From contig CM042027.1 in the NCBI GenBank assembly GCA_023525975.1, positions 13,659,001 to 13,723,000 of the forward strand: a DNA stretch of 64,000 nt, given 5' to 3'. Position numbers and translations under genes: made by a program. The notes under the pieces are model-generated. The model was not told the origin of the DNA, did not search any database, and saw nothing but the letters and a program-made list of their open reading frames with translations. The number at the start of each line of letters is the position of its first letter. Within the stretch, counting starts at the first letter, position 1. Origin of the DNA: Smallanthus sonchifolius (lineage: Eukaryota; Streptophyta; Magnoliopsida; Asterales; Asteraceae). Below are positions 32,825 through 45,562 of the stretch, one piece after another.

Positions 32825-35243
32825 TTAGAGAAGTCGGCAAGTTTGTGGTTCCAGTTGATGGTTCAACTTGAACTGGTTCTTGGCTTGGTGGTGGGACCAG
32901 TAGCCATGGGCGGTTAAGACCCGGTCTAGCAGCTCTTGAGGCACCGGCTCACCTCGCCTTTGCTGTGGTGATATCCTAGCCGTGTGCACCAGTGTTTTCC
33001 ACTTGTCCTACATCGTCCCAACCAATCACAACGACCCACATCAGCAAGATTGATTTTACGTGCACAAACAATTTTTAAAAGGTGGTACTATACGCACACC
33101 ACTGACATGCTATCCATACACCACTGACGTGATATACGAGTTGTATGACGAGGTGAAAAATGGTCATACGGGTTGTATGATGTGTTATACTGACACAGTG
33201 ACACATCATACGGGCCATACTTGTTTAAACCGGTCGTATGAGTTGGTGCTTGCTCAAATCATACGGCCCACATGATGACGTCAGACGGTGAGCATATAGT
33301 AGCACCCTTTTTAAATTGAATCGCGCGTACCTTCAAATCCACATAAGTGCGGTGGTTTGCATCATCAAAAGCGCGTAGTTTAACATCACGCCATCTGGAA
33401 TGTTCGAAATCACAACACTTAAAATCTAACATCAAAATAAAGTTTCCTTTTTCATGAGATAATAATCATGATATCATATTATACCTTCCTGTTCCAAGCT
33501 TCTCAACAGCTTCAACTAAAGCTTCCACTTCAGAAACAGAAAATGGGCGACGGATCCTACGTTGCACCACCTCAGCTCCCTTTGACTTCCTCACGGGGAC
33601 CACCACCAGCTCACCCACGTTATTGGCTGGAACCGTCACTAACGCCCTTGAATCCAAACCACTTTTATCATCCACCGACATCTCATGATCAGTTTCAGTT
33701 ATGTTCATAGAATTTATCCTTGGAGAATCCGCCTGTTGCTGGATTACTACTTCATTAGCTACCGTCTGAGCTGGCGAGTACCTGATATCAGATCATCAAT
33801 TCGTTAAAGTCGGAAATAATTAGGGTTTACCATTTAAAGATCTATTAATTTACCTAATTAATGGCTGATTCTCAGGGCATAAAAATGGTGACAATTGTAA
33901 TTCATTAGGCTCCAATGTGAAACCAAGCGCGTCTAGTTCATTATCATGGCAGATACCGGTTTGTGACAATGTTTTATTATCATCTCTAATTCTTTTCCCC
34001 TGAAGCATCACACCGACATGTAGCTCACCACTAAATATAGCAGTCACGGCTTCCATAACCGTCCTCTATAACAAAAGTCAATATAAGTCAACCGTTGAAT
34101 ATAGTATACAACTCTAAACAATCTGTTTGACCAAAAAGTATATACCTTTAGAGAACTAACAGTTGCTGTTTCTGGTATCTCAATGAAAAACTCAGGTACC
34201 CTAAAAGACTTGATCTTCAGCTTAACTGATGAATATTTAAACACAAAAACAACTTTTAATTCGAAGTAATTTGGTTTAAAAATATCAAGATCAAAACTTT
34301 ATTAATTACCATGTGAGTCTTGAGAAGTAGCATCCAAACTGGAACCGTCTTCAATAAAACCAGATTTGTCGTCAGATTTGGAAGGATTATCCAACTGATA
34401 AAGTCTTCGCTTTTTGAAAGGATAATCTCTTAACGGTCTTTGATATTTACAACAATTTATCTTGTTACTGTACACATCTGAAAACACATTTAAACATTTC
34501 AATTCAAGAAACTATAAAGATACACATAAATACACAAAGCTTTATATCATAAAAGCTCACCAGTGTTCTGGGAGATCTTCCACTGTTTGGATGCGGATAA
34601 CCTCCTAATTTTTCGGTCACGCATACAGGGTGGGGCCCTAACGGTTTTCTTATTTAAGGTATCGGGCCGAGTACCCTCAAAAGAGTTTTCATCATCATCA
34701 TTATCTCTAATAACTAAATTCAAATTACAATCTACATTATTGACAACAGGCAGTTTCCCATTTTCGGGTGACGCGGTTTTCATTTGTTTCTGGTTTATAT
34801 CCTCTATTTTACAATCAGAAACTGTAATACCGGAAGCAGGCCCTGAACAAGTGTCGGTAACAGGAGGTTTTATAATCTCAGACACGAAAAAGGGCTTATT
34901 GCAGCTTCCTTGATCACAAACATTAGGTTTTGACCCGTTAACGATTTGAATTTCCTCATGATCTATCTTACTAACAGAATCATCAACCTCCAATAATAAC
35001 TTGCCAGCAACAGTGGCTAGTAAGTCGAATGCACACATTCGATTATGATCCTCATTTTTCTTCCAAGATGAAACCCTCTTCTGAAACAATTTGCATAAAG
35101 ATATAATATTTTCTTTCTAATAATTATCGAAGCCTAGAGACATACAAAGTTCAGTTTTTTACCCTGGCTGATCTGGGAGCCCGAGGCGTTGAAGGGACCT
35201 GATAACCGTTAAATCCGTATTCTAATCTCCTTTGCAACACCAT
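32825..35243 (-). CDS. Telomere repeat-binding protein, TRP/TRF-like (ubiquitin-like domain + telobox Myb)
   Basis: Eight coding exons with agreeing GT-AG borders: 35243-35163, 35080-34561, 34477-34310, 34225-34146, 34065-33854, 33781-33485, 33394-33331, 33007-32825. The total is 534 codons plus TAA. The start MVLQRRLEYGFNGYQVP and the basic/Ser-rich region KRRLYQLDNPSK match plant TRP-type proteins. Residues about 257-345 form a ubiquitin-like domain (VKLKIKSFRVPEFFIEIPE, GVMLQGKRIRDDNKTL). Residues about 430-495 form a TRF-type Myb domain with plant C-terminal extension (RRPFSVSEVEALVEAVEKLG, GRWRDVKLRAFDDANHRTYV, DLKDKWKTLVHTARI, the telobox). Such nuclear proteins bind double-stranded TTTAGGG repeats. 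A 5' UTR intron is likely (35294-35936). The last intron contains a MITE. Confidence 0.95.
33080..33307. mobile_element. MITE in the last intron of the telomere-binding-protein gene
   Basis: The termini GGTGGTACTATA and (complement) GGGTGCTACTATA are imperfect inverted repeats. The flanks share TTTTTAAA (33072-33079 and 33308-33315), an 8-bp duplication. The interior has palindrome-prone CATACGGG / CCCGTATG sequence. It lies between the exons encoding the two halves of the Myb domain. Confidence 0.75.
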
Positions 35244-36150
35244 ATCTTGGTTTCAACAAACTTAACAAACTCTTCACACCATCTTTGCGCGATCTAATTA
35301 CAAATTTACAAGATTTCATGTAATTTGGTCAATGATATCAACTTTTAAGATCAAAAACCTACAAAGATTTAAATTTCCAAAACAAGAAGGTTTAAATGCA
35401 AATCAATAAACAGAACCAGAGAGCATATATATGTGGATCATAATAACAGTTATAAACAGGAGAATTACTGAATTAATTAAAATGGAAAGTATGAATCTGA
35501 CACAAGATTCTTAAAAAGGTAGGGCACACCACCAATTTCCATGAAAAGCAAAAAAATTCTTGAAAAAGATTTTATTTAAATTTTAGAAAAGGTTTTGAAT
35601 TCTGAAGATTGAGATTGACAAATTGAAAAAGGGGTAAAGAATTCAAACCCCTCTCCCCAAATAAAACCCTCAAAAAAATTAACAATAACAATAATTTCTT
35701 TATTTTATCATTAATCAACTATACATACACTATAATCGAAAACCCAAAAGTAGATCAATTTAGAAACAAACCCATGATCATCAATCAAACCCACCTACCA
35801 AAAATAGAAAATTTTGATGACTGAAAACAGAATTCAGACACATAAAGATCAGATCGAACCAAAACACAAATGACAAAATTGAAATGAATTTGAGAAATTT
35901 AGCCATGAAAATAGGCCCAATTCACCTCTTATAAACCTTCAAGAATTCACCATCCAATTTCTTCAAGATCCTGATTTCTTGAAATGTACGATCGGATAAT
36001 CGAAAACCCAAATGACAAAATTGAAAATTGTGACCGATCAAGCAAAACCCATGATGATTTGATGACAGAATTGTGTTTCAGACGCAACTTGTTGTTGAAT
36101 TTCTCTCTCTAGAATCAGTTTCTCTGTCTAGAAATATTTGAAAAGATGAA
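35244..36150 (-). promoter_or_regulatory. Leader exons, leader intron and promoter side of the telomere-binding-protein gene
   Basis: A plausible leader intron spans 35294-35936 (GAAG|GTTTAT donor, ATTAG acceptor). The upstream leader exon contains CTCTCT/AGAGAG stretches (36100-36180), typical of plant 5' leaders and core promoters. The transcription start was not determined. Confidence 0.5.
35274..35282 (-). promoter_or_regulatory. Two-codon upstream ORF in the telomere-binding-protein leader
   Basis: On the minus strand the predicted leader reads ATG GTG TGA, ending 30 bases before the main ATG at 35243. It follows a likely intron acceptor (ATTAG|ATCGCGC). A second short upstream ORF (ATGGGTTTTGCTTGA) lies in the first leader exon near 36040-36054. 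Such ORFs often lower translation of the main frame; an effect here is inferred. Confidence 0.5.
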
Positions 36151-36180
36151 GAATGAGGGTTGAGAGAGAGAAAGAGAGAG

Positions 36181-38107
36181 ATGAGGATGAAATACAAAAA
36201 CCCTCTGAAAACCACCCAACCATTGGTCTTAAACCCCCAACTGTTTATACTTCATTGACCCTTGTTACCGGATGTACCGGTAAAGACTCGAGTATTACCG
36301 GTTACAGCAAGTCACACACACATCGGCACCTATAAGACCGGTTCTACGCAACAAGGTGGCCCACACACTCCTCCAGCATGCTCCCAGATGTCGCCACGTG
36401 GAAAGCGGCCTGAAATCCGGTGGTGTTTACAGCATTAGCCAGATCGAGAAAAACGTTGGGTCACCAAGAGAGCAAGGGTATAATTGTAAATTTGTAATCC
36501 TATATTTATTTATTATTTTTTTTCTTTTGGACATCCATTTCAACATGTTCTACTAAATTTAGATAACCCCGTGAAAATAGTCTTCTTCTTCTTTTACCTC
36601 ATCTTTTTAACATGAATATAATTAAATTTTATATTATTTTATTTATCTAGTTTAATGAATGTGTAGTGTTGTTTAATTAAATGAACCATCTTCAGGTTAA
36701 AGAATAAAAATAAATTTTAGATCACTGTATTTATCTAGTTTAATAAATATGTCATGTAGTTTAATTAAATGAACCATCTTAAGGTTAAAATGTTAAACCC
36801 GTTTAATTAAATAGCTCAAATAAACAAACGTAGATAATATAATCTCACTCATACCGTTTAATTAAATAGGTTGATATGTTTAATAATATACGAAGACTAA
36901 AATATGGAATTTAGAACACTAAATTAATTAAAAAATAAGATTTTTGAAAGAAAAAGTTTTAAAAAAATAGGTATCTGGTCCGACCACATGGTCCGGTTCA
37001 CATGTCCGAACGGTAATGAGAACGGTTCATATAGGCACAGTTCGGTATGGTTCTGAAAACACTAGCTAAACCCATTTGTTACAAACCGTCGCCCATTTAT
37101 GACTTATTTAACATGTTTACAACGCGTAAACCAATTTACAAGCCGTCAACCTTTTTACAACATGCCTAACTCGTTTAAATAAATTGCTTATATCAGTCGT
37201 ATTCAAGTTACACAAATTTAAGTAGGTACAACTTATAGTTGATGTTTTTTATACGAAAAAATATACAAAAATTTTCCTTTTAACCTAAAAGAATTTAGTT
37301 ACGTTGTAAATATAGATTTCAAATAATTTATGCTATAATGTTATAATTTATTGCGACTGAAATACATTATTAAATAATGAAAAATAAATATGTCTTTATT
37401 GTATCCAAAACACATAAAAGCGACAACCACGGGATCGGTGGATCCTACACACAAGCATAACCTTTTTCTTTGATAGAAAATAAATAATCTTATCCTTATT
37501 TCTTATAACCTAAAAAACAATACATATATTTGTCATCTTATCAATTGCCACTTAATCGAGTGATAATATTTAATTTTAGCTTTCGTTGAATAAGTAGCAC
37601 TTGTGTTGTGGCCGTAAAAAAATTGAGCCAACCCAAGCCAGAACAGGTTGGGTTTTGGCTTATTTATCTTAACGGGATAAAATATTAAAAATTATGTTCG
37701 TCTCATAAAAAGATTGAGTTAGGTTGTTTATTTTTGAAATCTAATATTTTTTTAAATATCTATACTATATAAATAAAGGTTTTTTTCATGTCACGTGTCG
37801 CATCCACATTCATTCTTATCATTTTTTTCTCGTCTCTCTCTCTTATTAAATACATTTTCATCTTTTAATAATAATATATATTTTTAAAAAGAATACTAAT
37901 TATACTAATAAAACATATTTATTTTAAATTATTTTTTGTCATAAGAAACTTTGAAATATAATTATGTAACTTTTATTTCCAATCAAATCGTAAATGAAAG
38001 TCAAATTACATTAAATAGTAATTAACGTATTTTCGAAACCCAATTATATATTATATTTTACATATTTTGAATTTGTTTTATATCCTTATTATATGTAATA
38101 TATTTCT
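36181..38107. other. AT-rich intergenic
   Basis: No gene is supported. 36640-36800 has two near-copies of TTTAATTAAATGAACCATCTT. From 37759 a Helitron-like 5' end begins (TCTATACTATATAAATAAAGG with CACGTGTCGC downstream), but no matching 3' end was found. Confidence 0.45.
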
Positions 38108-38274
38108 ATACCCCGGAGCCCATGTTTCCCACGTCGTCCTCGTTCAAAAAAAAAACTCGAAAAGTAGTGGATATATCTATATATTTCTATACCCCGGAGC
38201 CCTTGAGTGCTAGGGTGAGGGGGTAGGTGGGGTGGGGTTAGGTTTTTGGGTGGGGGTGGGGGATTAGGTTTTTG
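38108..38274. mobile_element. G-rich MITE copy 3, left part (split by an LTR element)
   Basis: It contains the family marker CCCACGTCGTCCTCGTTC and the G-tract core, then stops at TTTTG where the LTR element begins. Its right part continues at 49766 with TTTTGGGGGTGGG and the family right terminus ATGAAAACGAGTTTTCTAGTG, ending near 49975. A short tandem duplication (TTTCTATACCCCGGAGCCC at about 38103 and 38180) has altered the left part, and the left TIR is not recognisable. Confidence 0.8.
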
Positions 38275-39455
38275 TGTCACACCCCAACCGACGGCAGAAA
38301 CGTCGGGGCGGGACATGTAGACTGTTCATGAGCATATGGTTGACTAAAATTTAATATAATAAAACGTTACATTTCCATTCACAATTTCCAAATACAACAA
38401 TACAAGAATACTTGAATTACATAACATATCCATTTATTTCAATTAACTAGGTCCACAACCTAAGTGTAGCAACTTGATCAACTCAAACTTTTGTACCTGA
38501 AACATGATGAAAACGAGGTCAACTAAAAAGTTGGTGAGCATACATAGGTTTTGACTCTAAATAGTATCAAAGTATTGTGTGTAAACAAATCCATACAAGT
38601 CATGATTAATAAGGCATTTATGGGAAGTTACTATTGTGTAACCAGGTAGTACAATCAAACCTTTGTAACTAGCATGCAAAAATTGTGTTGTCGGTAACTA
38701 TCACTCCAATCTGGGTGGGTTTGTCAGACTCAATAGATCTATCATTGTTAACCGTCGGCTTGATTAGTTAATGATTGTACATGTAATTGCACATAAGTAG
38801 TTAACACACCTAGCACTCAAACATAAAGCTCAAATTGCATATAAATTGTAAAGTGGATTTTTATTGTGTAGTTTATGTAAATCATTGTAAGTTGTGATCA
38901 TGTTTCACCCCAAAATGTAAAAACAGTGAAAAAGGGGCTATGTAAAACTCACTTGTATCAATTGTGTAGATAACACGAGCAATAGGTCTCACAAGTGATT
39001 TTGCAATTGCAGACTTGACCTAGAGTGAATTGTATGAACTTGTATTAATATTGTGCACAAAGTCTAAGTCGTGATCTAATGTCCATCGGGTGTTGATATG
39101 TGTGGGTTTGAACAAGAGTTTAGTCAGTTCATGAAAAAGGGGATTGTAGGTTACATGTATTTAGATAAAGGTTTGGTAAGAAAAATGTGGGTTCAATGTA
39201 TATTTAGATAAATCAATAATTGCTTTAGAGTTTGAGTTTAAATAAATAAATTTCCTTTATTTATTTAAAATATTGCGTCTTTAAAAGAAATGTGATATTA
39301 TATTTATAAATAAATCTATCTTATTTATTCATTTATAATGTGTCAAAAATATAGGGTAAACCCCTAAATAACTTTGTTAACGTAAAAAGATAATCTAATA
39401 AATAAAGTTTGTTTAAAAATGTAGTTATATTAGAAAAAGTTTTATTTGTTTAAAC

Positions 39456-39508
<53 letters not shown>

Positions 39509-41019
39509 TATATAGGAAACAAATGGTTTATGAGAATGAAATTTTTATATATAGAAATATCTTGCCACGATATTTATAAATTTAGGAAATTAAATACCTT
39601 GTTTAATTATTTAAAAATTATTTTTAAATGATTAAAATAAGATTTTAAACAATTAAATTTGTAGAAATAAAATTTTATGTTAAAATTTGTAAACTAGTGT
39701 TTTATTCAGATTTAAATAGTATTAAGTTTATAAAAATAATTTTTAAAACATTTTTAAGCCTTAAAAATCGGTTTTTTAAAAATGAATGGGTACTGCCCGG
39801 GTCGAACCCAGGTCTGCCCGGAATGGGCGTTGAGTACCAACCACTTAACCAGGGATGTGTCCCTGCCACAAGTCTGTTTCGAATTGATTTTAACTCAAAA
39901 TTGCAAAGGGGGCCGGGTTCTGTTATCAGAAAACACGCAAAAAGGCTTGTTGGGTGTGGGTTGTGGGTTTCGAACCCACGCCACTTGGCTCGTGGTGCAA
40001 GGTCTTACCAGTCGAGCCAAGTGGTTTCGCTGGTCAATAAGGATCTCTATTATTTAAATAGGAAACATGGATTGCCCCCAAATCCGGTTAGCCCCAACCA
40101 ATGAGCACGAACCCTAGATTTAGAAATCGGTCCGATTGTTTCTGTTCTTACGAATTGGTATGGGGCTTTTGATAAGCATCCAATGGCGAATCGAATGACA
40201 CGAGACTGGCCTGTTTTGGCTGAGTAACGAGTGCGGGCGGCTACCGGTTCAGAGACGGAATCCTCGTTGCTCGATCTGTGCTCAGGCACGCAATGCAATT
40301 GGATTGAAGGTTGGGAGAGTTTGGAAACGATTTTGCAAGTGTGTGTGTGGGATTCGTATGACTCAATTTCATCTAAAACCCATGGTTCGGTTACAGACGG
40401 AAAGTGCCAGCTGTAATGGGGGGGATTTCGCGTTAATTCGTTAGGTTTAGGATGAATTGATTCGTGATTAAGGTCTGGATACATGCGAGAATAATCAAGG
40501 CGTGATTAGCGGACTCTAACGCGTCTAAATCTCTGATTTGGAACCTAATTTGACTCGACTTTGACTCCGAGTATTCAAATTATTTGAATTTCAAATAAAA
40601 CACGTCATAGGTTGAATTGGATCGAGACCAGTGCTGGAAATTAGTCGATGTTCGTTCAGGTATCCAAGGAAAGTCCGAATCATTCGAGTTTGATCGATTT
40701 CGATCTTAAATTGCAAAAGTTTTGAGGTAATTTTGACTTAAAAGTCAAAATTTGACTTGTGTTCATAGTGGGGGGGGTCAACATAGAAGTCAAAGGTTTA
40801 ATTAGAGGGTTCAATTGGTTAGGGTTCAAGTGTTTAGGAAAGGGGTCCAAGACAAATTTTAAATTGAAGTTTTGCTATAAAATAGTTTTTATAAAACTTG
40901 AAATCAAAACTATTATTTATTTTATCTTGAACCATTTTACATAGGAAATTCCATTTTTATAATATTATGAATTAAGGGAAAAAAATTTGATTTATTTGAT
41001 ACCAATGGTTATCTTTATA

Positions 41020-41091
<72 letters not shown>

Positions 41092-41326
41092 AAGAGATGG
41101 AAAGACACGAAGTTAAAATCATAATTTTTATAACAATGTATATATAAGTATGTGTTTATATAAATATATAATAGAAAAACAATGTGTTATTGTAGAGTTG
41201 ATATTGAAAATTGATATAAAATAAAAAAAAATGTTGAATATGTACGGGATTTGAAAATGAAGTGTCATTTTTGTAAAAATAAAGGAATAGATAAATAGGT
41301 AGTACCGAAAAATCATGGATGTTACA
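38275..41326 (-). repeat. 3' LTR of the LARD-like element
   Basis: On the plus strand it runs TGTCACACCCC...GGATGTTACA. It aligns along its whole length with 46676-49765. By eye the two differ by scattered substitutions, small G-run and dinucleotide-length changes, so insertion was fairly recent. It includes (TA)n tracts at 39461-39504 and about 41024-41090 and two tRNA-like modules at 39782-40030. Confidence 0.93.
39782..40030 (-). repeat. Pair of tRNA-like pol III modules inside the LTR
   Basis: On the minus strand, module 1 has A-box-like TGGTTAAGTGGTTGG (about 39833-39848) and B-box GGGTTCGACCC (39798-39808). Module 2 has TGGCTCGACTGGTAAG (about 40002-40018) and GGGTTCGAAACCC-like sequence (39964-39977). 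The same pair is at 48186-48435 in the other LTR, where one base of the second B-box stem differs. They look like captured SINE or tRNA sequence; neither folds as a standard tRNA that I can confirm. Confidence 0.6.
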
Positions 41327-41647
41327 GTCTCCCCAAGTTAAGGGAATTTCGTCCCGAAATTTAACTAGTGGAGACTACTGAATCAGGAAGGAAGTGAGTT
41401 TGAGTTTTGATTGTTGGTTTGAGGAGTATAACTGATTGAAAAGATTTAGGTTGGATTCTCTAAGTCATCTTAGGTCATCATGTCAGGCCCAGATGGTGGT
41501 AGTGGATTTAGTTTGAAGAGGGTTAAGGGGATAAGCTGTTGAATAATGATTTGGATTCTAAATGTGAAATGCATTACTTGGAATGGGTTTGATGGGAGCT
41601 TGATGATCAGGGTTTGTTTAAGATGTAATCCAATATGTCAGGGATGT

Positions 41648-43486
41648 TGTAAGGCCCCAAACCCGGGATGCCTCACTTGTTGGATTTACTCATTCACAAA
41701 CAGTTCTTAAACATGAATATCAAATAACGCAGCGGAAAATTTCCTTCAAACATAACATTATCATTGTTCATACATGCGGAAGTGTAAACATTGTTTAAAA
41801 CATAAATACATCACAACTAAACATAACGGGATGCCAGTCTTCATGATCAACCGGGTAACTCTTCTCGCTTGCCAAGCATCACCGTCCATCATCCATACCT
41901 GCCTTAACCTGAATGTGCATACTAAAAAGTCAGCTACGCTGGTGAGTTCTAGTTTTAATATAAAACCTTAACTTCAAATAATTTGCCAAAAACATTACTT
42001 CATACTTCATTTAATAAAAAGCGTACGTAAAATAATGCAATAACAAAACATAACACTTCATAAACATAAGTCAACGAACATATTGAATCTGCGCCTTCTC
42101 GTAACCGTCAAATCCAAACGTCACATACTGGCTGAATAACCTAAAGATCACCACCACTAGGCCCATCAATCACCGTACTGTCCTTCGGGTGAAGAACTCC
42201 TAGGGCCCGATACTTAGGTTATTCAACACTACTTCAAGCACGGCATCACAAGGATGACACGTACCAAACTTCAAGCACTGCGCCCCGTAAGGCGCAAGTA
42301 CCAAACTTCAAGCACGACTACCCCGTAAGGTAAACCGTACCAAACTTCAAGGATCACGATAATCCCCTTGGTGACCGTCATCACCCCAGTTGTACAACAG
42401 TTGGCCAGCCACAAAGGCCCCTAAAAGGTAAATGCCCATAACATACTTCCCATCCCTTAACTTTCATTCCCTAAGGAATATTGGCAGATTCGTTCGTTTG
42501 TGACTTTCGTAAACCTTCGCTTCTTTTACTTCAAAAACTTCAGTTAAAGCATTCGTACGTTTTATTAAAAACATTCATTCATTCGTTAAAACACTTCGTA
42601 AACTTATTTTGACAAAATATTTCATAAACACTTCCTTCATAAATCTTCCTTCTAAAACATCTTTCATAAACATCATTTTATAAAACGTTACATACAACCT
42701 TCATAAACATCGTTTTATAAAATCGTCACGTATGCACACCAGCCCAAAAACATTATTAAAACATTTAAAAGAGGGCTTCTAGAACTCACCTTATAAGCTA
42801 GTCTCGGTTGTCCTAAACGAAGGTCCAACAACGTCACTTCCGATCTGAATTGATTAGTTAAATACACATCAGACCAATCCCGACTCTAACGGTTTAACCA
42901 TTCTAACATACTGACTTCACTGTACCAGTTCTGATGTCTGCGCACTTGGCAAGTGCGCAGACCCCTCCTCCTACGCACTTAGCAAGTGCGCATGACCTGC
43001 TCCGTGCGCACTTAGCAAGTGCGCACGACCTGTTCTTCGCGAAAAACCCTAACTTTCGCATTCGGGTCTGATCATGTCAAGATCCCGAACCTGTTGCATT
43101 CAAAACGTTCGTTTTCCATTAAGGAACTCAAATCCATGATTACCTTTCAGTTTCATCCGTTCAAACCTTACCTTTTCACCCAAAACCCGAAAAACCCAAA
43201 AACGAATTAAAACTCAGATTTAGGTCGGATTGTTACCTGAATCGAGTTTCTGATCCGGCGGTTCTTCTCACGAGTTATGGAGTAACACTTTGCTGAAGTC
43301 TCGGGTTGATCCGCCAACTTTCTCTCTCTACGATTTCTCTCTCTAGAAGTTGCAGATGAGAGAAACAGGTGGTGACCTTGGCTATTTATAGGGGAGGCTC
43401 CCCTTCTAGCCCATCCAGCCTGGCCCGTCATGCCTCGTTCGTTTATTCCGTTATTATAACTGTCGTTTTATTTTTGGGATGTTACA
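41648..43486 (-). mobile_element. Solo LTR nested in the LARD-like element
   Basis: It begins TGTAAGGCCCC and ends TTTTTGGGATGTTACA, with TG...CA termini, and has no matching second LTR or coding region. The flanks GATGT (41643-41647) and GATGC (43487-43491) match at 4 of 5 bases. On the minus strand a TATA box (CCTATAAATAGCC, about 43381-43394) precedes a CT-rich leader. Three palindromes of GCGCACTTAGCAAGTGCGC type lie at 42939-43025. It differs from the host element's own LTRs, so it is a separate insertion reduced by LTR-LTR recombination. Confidence 0.8.
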
Positions 43487-43489
43487 GAT

Positions 43490-44883
43490 GCTCAGTGGAT
43501 AGGAGGTTTCACAAACATTAGTCTAGGTCAAAACTTCACGTGACACTAACAACGCTACTACTGGTAATACGATAGAGCACTTATATATAGGAAGTACCAT
43601 CGGCGTATCCACCATGCCCTTGTCATATTCCATTAGTTTTGTTGTTATATATCACGATAGGTTTTAGGTCATAACACACGATAGAATTCGCTATGTTTTC
43701 CATGCGCTGATTTTTATAATTCCGTGTGCACCCGTAATTACTCAAATCATCGCATGGTCCGTATAGATCCTTCCGGTGTGTGCGGGTCAAGAGGGGCACA
43801 ATTTCACTCAGTTCATGTCTATTGTTTTCACCTAAGAGTTGCTAAAAAGTAACTATGTCCTTAAGTAGGCAGGTCAGTTAGCAACTACTTTGGTGAACAA
43901 AATGTATGACCATTTTCTGTGTATAATGCGATCAATCAATTGCAACAATTGTAAGAAATTTGATTTCGTGCATAAAGTAAACACACAAGTCTCATGTGTG
44001 ATCTAGTGTTATGTAGCTTGTAATCAAATAGATTTTATGTGTAACGTAAACAACTTAGCATCATGTATAAGCTCTCATGTGTAATGTAAGCAACATAGTA
44101 TCATGTGTACTGTAAGAAATGAATTTCATGTATGGTATTAACAACTTAGTATCATATAGTATCATGTACTTTGTAACCAAAATAAGTTTCATGTTCAATG
44201 TGATCAATCAAGTGTTGTGTATCAAACAATCAATTGTTATGTATCATGTGATCAGTTTAGTGTATGTATATTGCAAACAACTATGCTTCCTGTATTCTGT
44301 AATCAATCTAGTAGAGCGTGTATTGCAAATAATCAAGTTTCATGTATTATGTAATCAGTCCAGTAGAACGTGTATTGCAAATAATCAAGTTTCATGTATT
44401 ATGTAATCAGTGTGGCATTTGGTATATTGAAACCAACTAAGTTTCATGTATTATGTGATCGTGTTGTGTATATTGTGAACGTGCATACATAAGTTATTGA
44501 ATTTCGAGTGTGACGTATACTAACGAGTCTTGTATGTGATCAAGTGTTGCTGAGAAACGTGTTGTTTGGCGATCATGTAAAATGTGGTAGTTAGGTTCTA
44601 GCTCTTTAAATCTCGATGAGATTGATGGGGATGGTTTACGTCTAATCGGTATGGATCGTTTTCTTGAAGCGGCAAAAGAATGATAACGAGGAGGTTCTGA
44701 AAACATTCGGGGGGATGTGTTTACAATTTCTGATCTTTGTTTGAAAATATGAATTTGTAAATTGTTCTTGGTATTAGATATATAGAGTAGTGAAATCATT
44801 GAGTTACATTATTCAAATAAATAGACAGTTTATAGGGAAAAACCCCTTATTTTTTTTTATTTTTTATTTTCAATTATTATAAG

Positions 44884-44924
<41 letters not shown>

Positions 44925-45562
44925 ATATGAGGAATTATTGGCAAATCAAGTAGTTGTATATTTAATTTAGCCACGTTTTAGAAATAATTCCTTTAATGAG
45001 GAAAATCATACTTATTTAACAATTTGAAGTAATATTTTTATAAAATAGGTTGTATCAAATTCCCTTGCAAAGTGAAAATGTTTATGGGAAATTGATATTT
45101 CTGATACTCTTTTAAAAGTTTGATAAACATTTGGTTTGAAAGTAACGAGGTTGTTTAAATCTAATATGATGATTTGTTTACGAAGGAGATTAAATCGTAT
45201 TGAATGAAGAAGGTGATACTTGAAGGATCTTGATGAAAATACGATGGATGAAATTCACATTCAATCGTATTAAATAATTGAATAATAACTTTAGAATTTG
45301 GAAGAATATAAAATTTATTAATTGCTGAAATGGTAAACTTTATTCAACACATAAGAAAATGGTTCTCAAACTGAAAATTTAAAGGCAATAAATAAAAATT
45401 CCTGTTAACGTCTTTGGTAGCTGTCCACTAGAAGGAAGATAATCACTAAGACGAGCACCGCTATGGTCGCTCGGGTAGTCGATCTGCCTTCAGCTCTAGC
45501 CGTTTCCGTACGATTCTCCAGTAATTCCCTTTCGAGGATGGAGATTAACTCCTTTTGGTAGC
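43490..45562. other. Internal noncoding region of the LARD-like element with degenerate repeats
   Basis: From about 43960 to 44480 the sequence is a run of imperfect copies of a unit like TTTCATGTATTATGTAATCA. Within it a 52-bp unit is almost exactly doubled at 44311-44362 and 44363-44412. A (TA)n tract lies at 44889-44921. There is no gag-pol coding sequence. Confidence 0.7.

Noticed and set aside
39697..40104. ORFs of 135 and 91 aa, and their counterparts at 48225-48506
   Set aside because: They run through the tRNA-like modules inside both LTRs and on both strands. No protein-family features; chance frames in a GC-richer patch.
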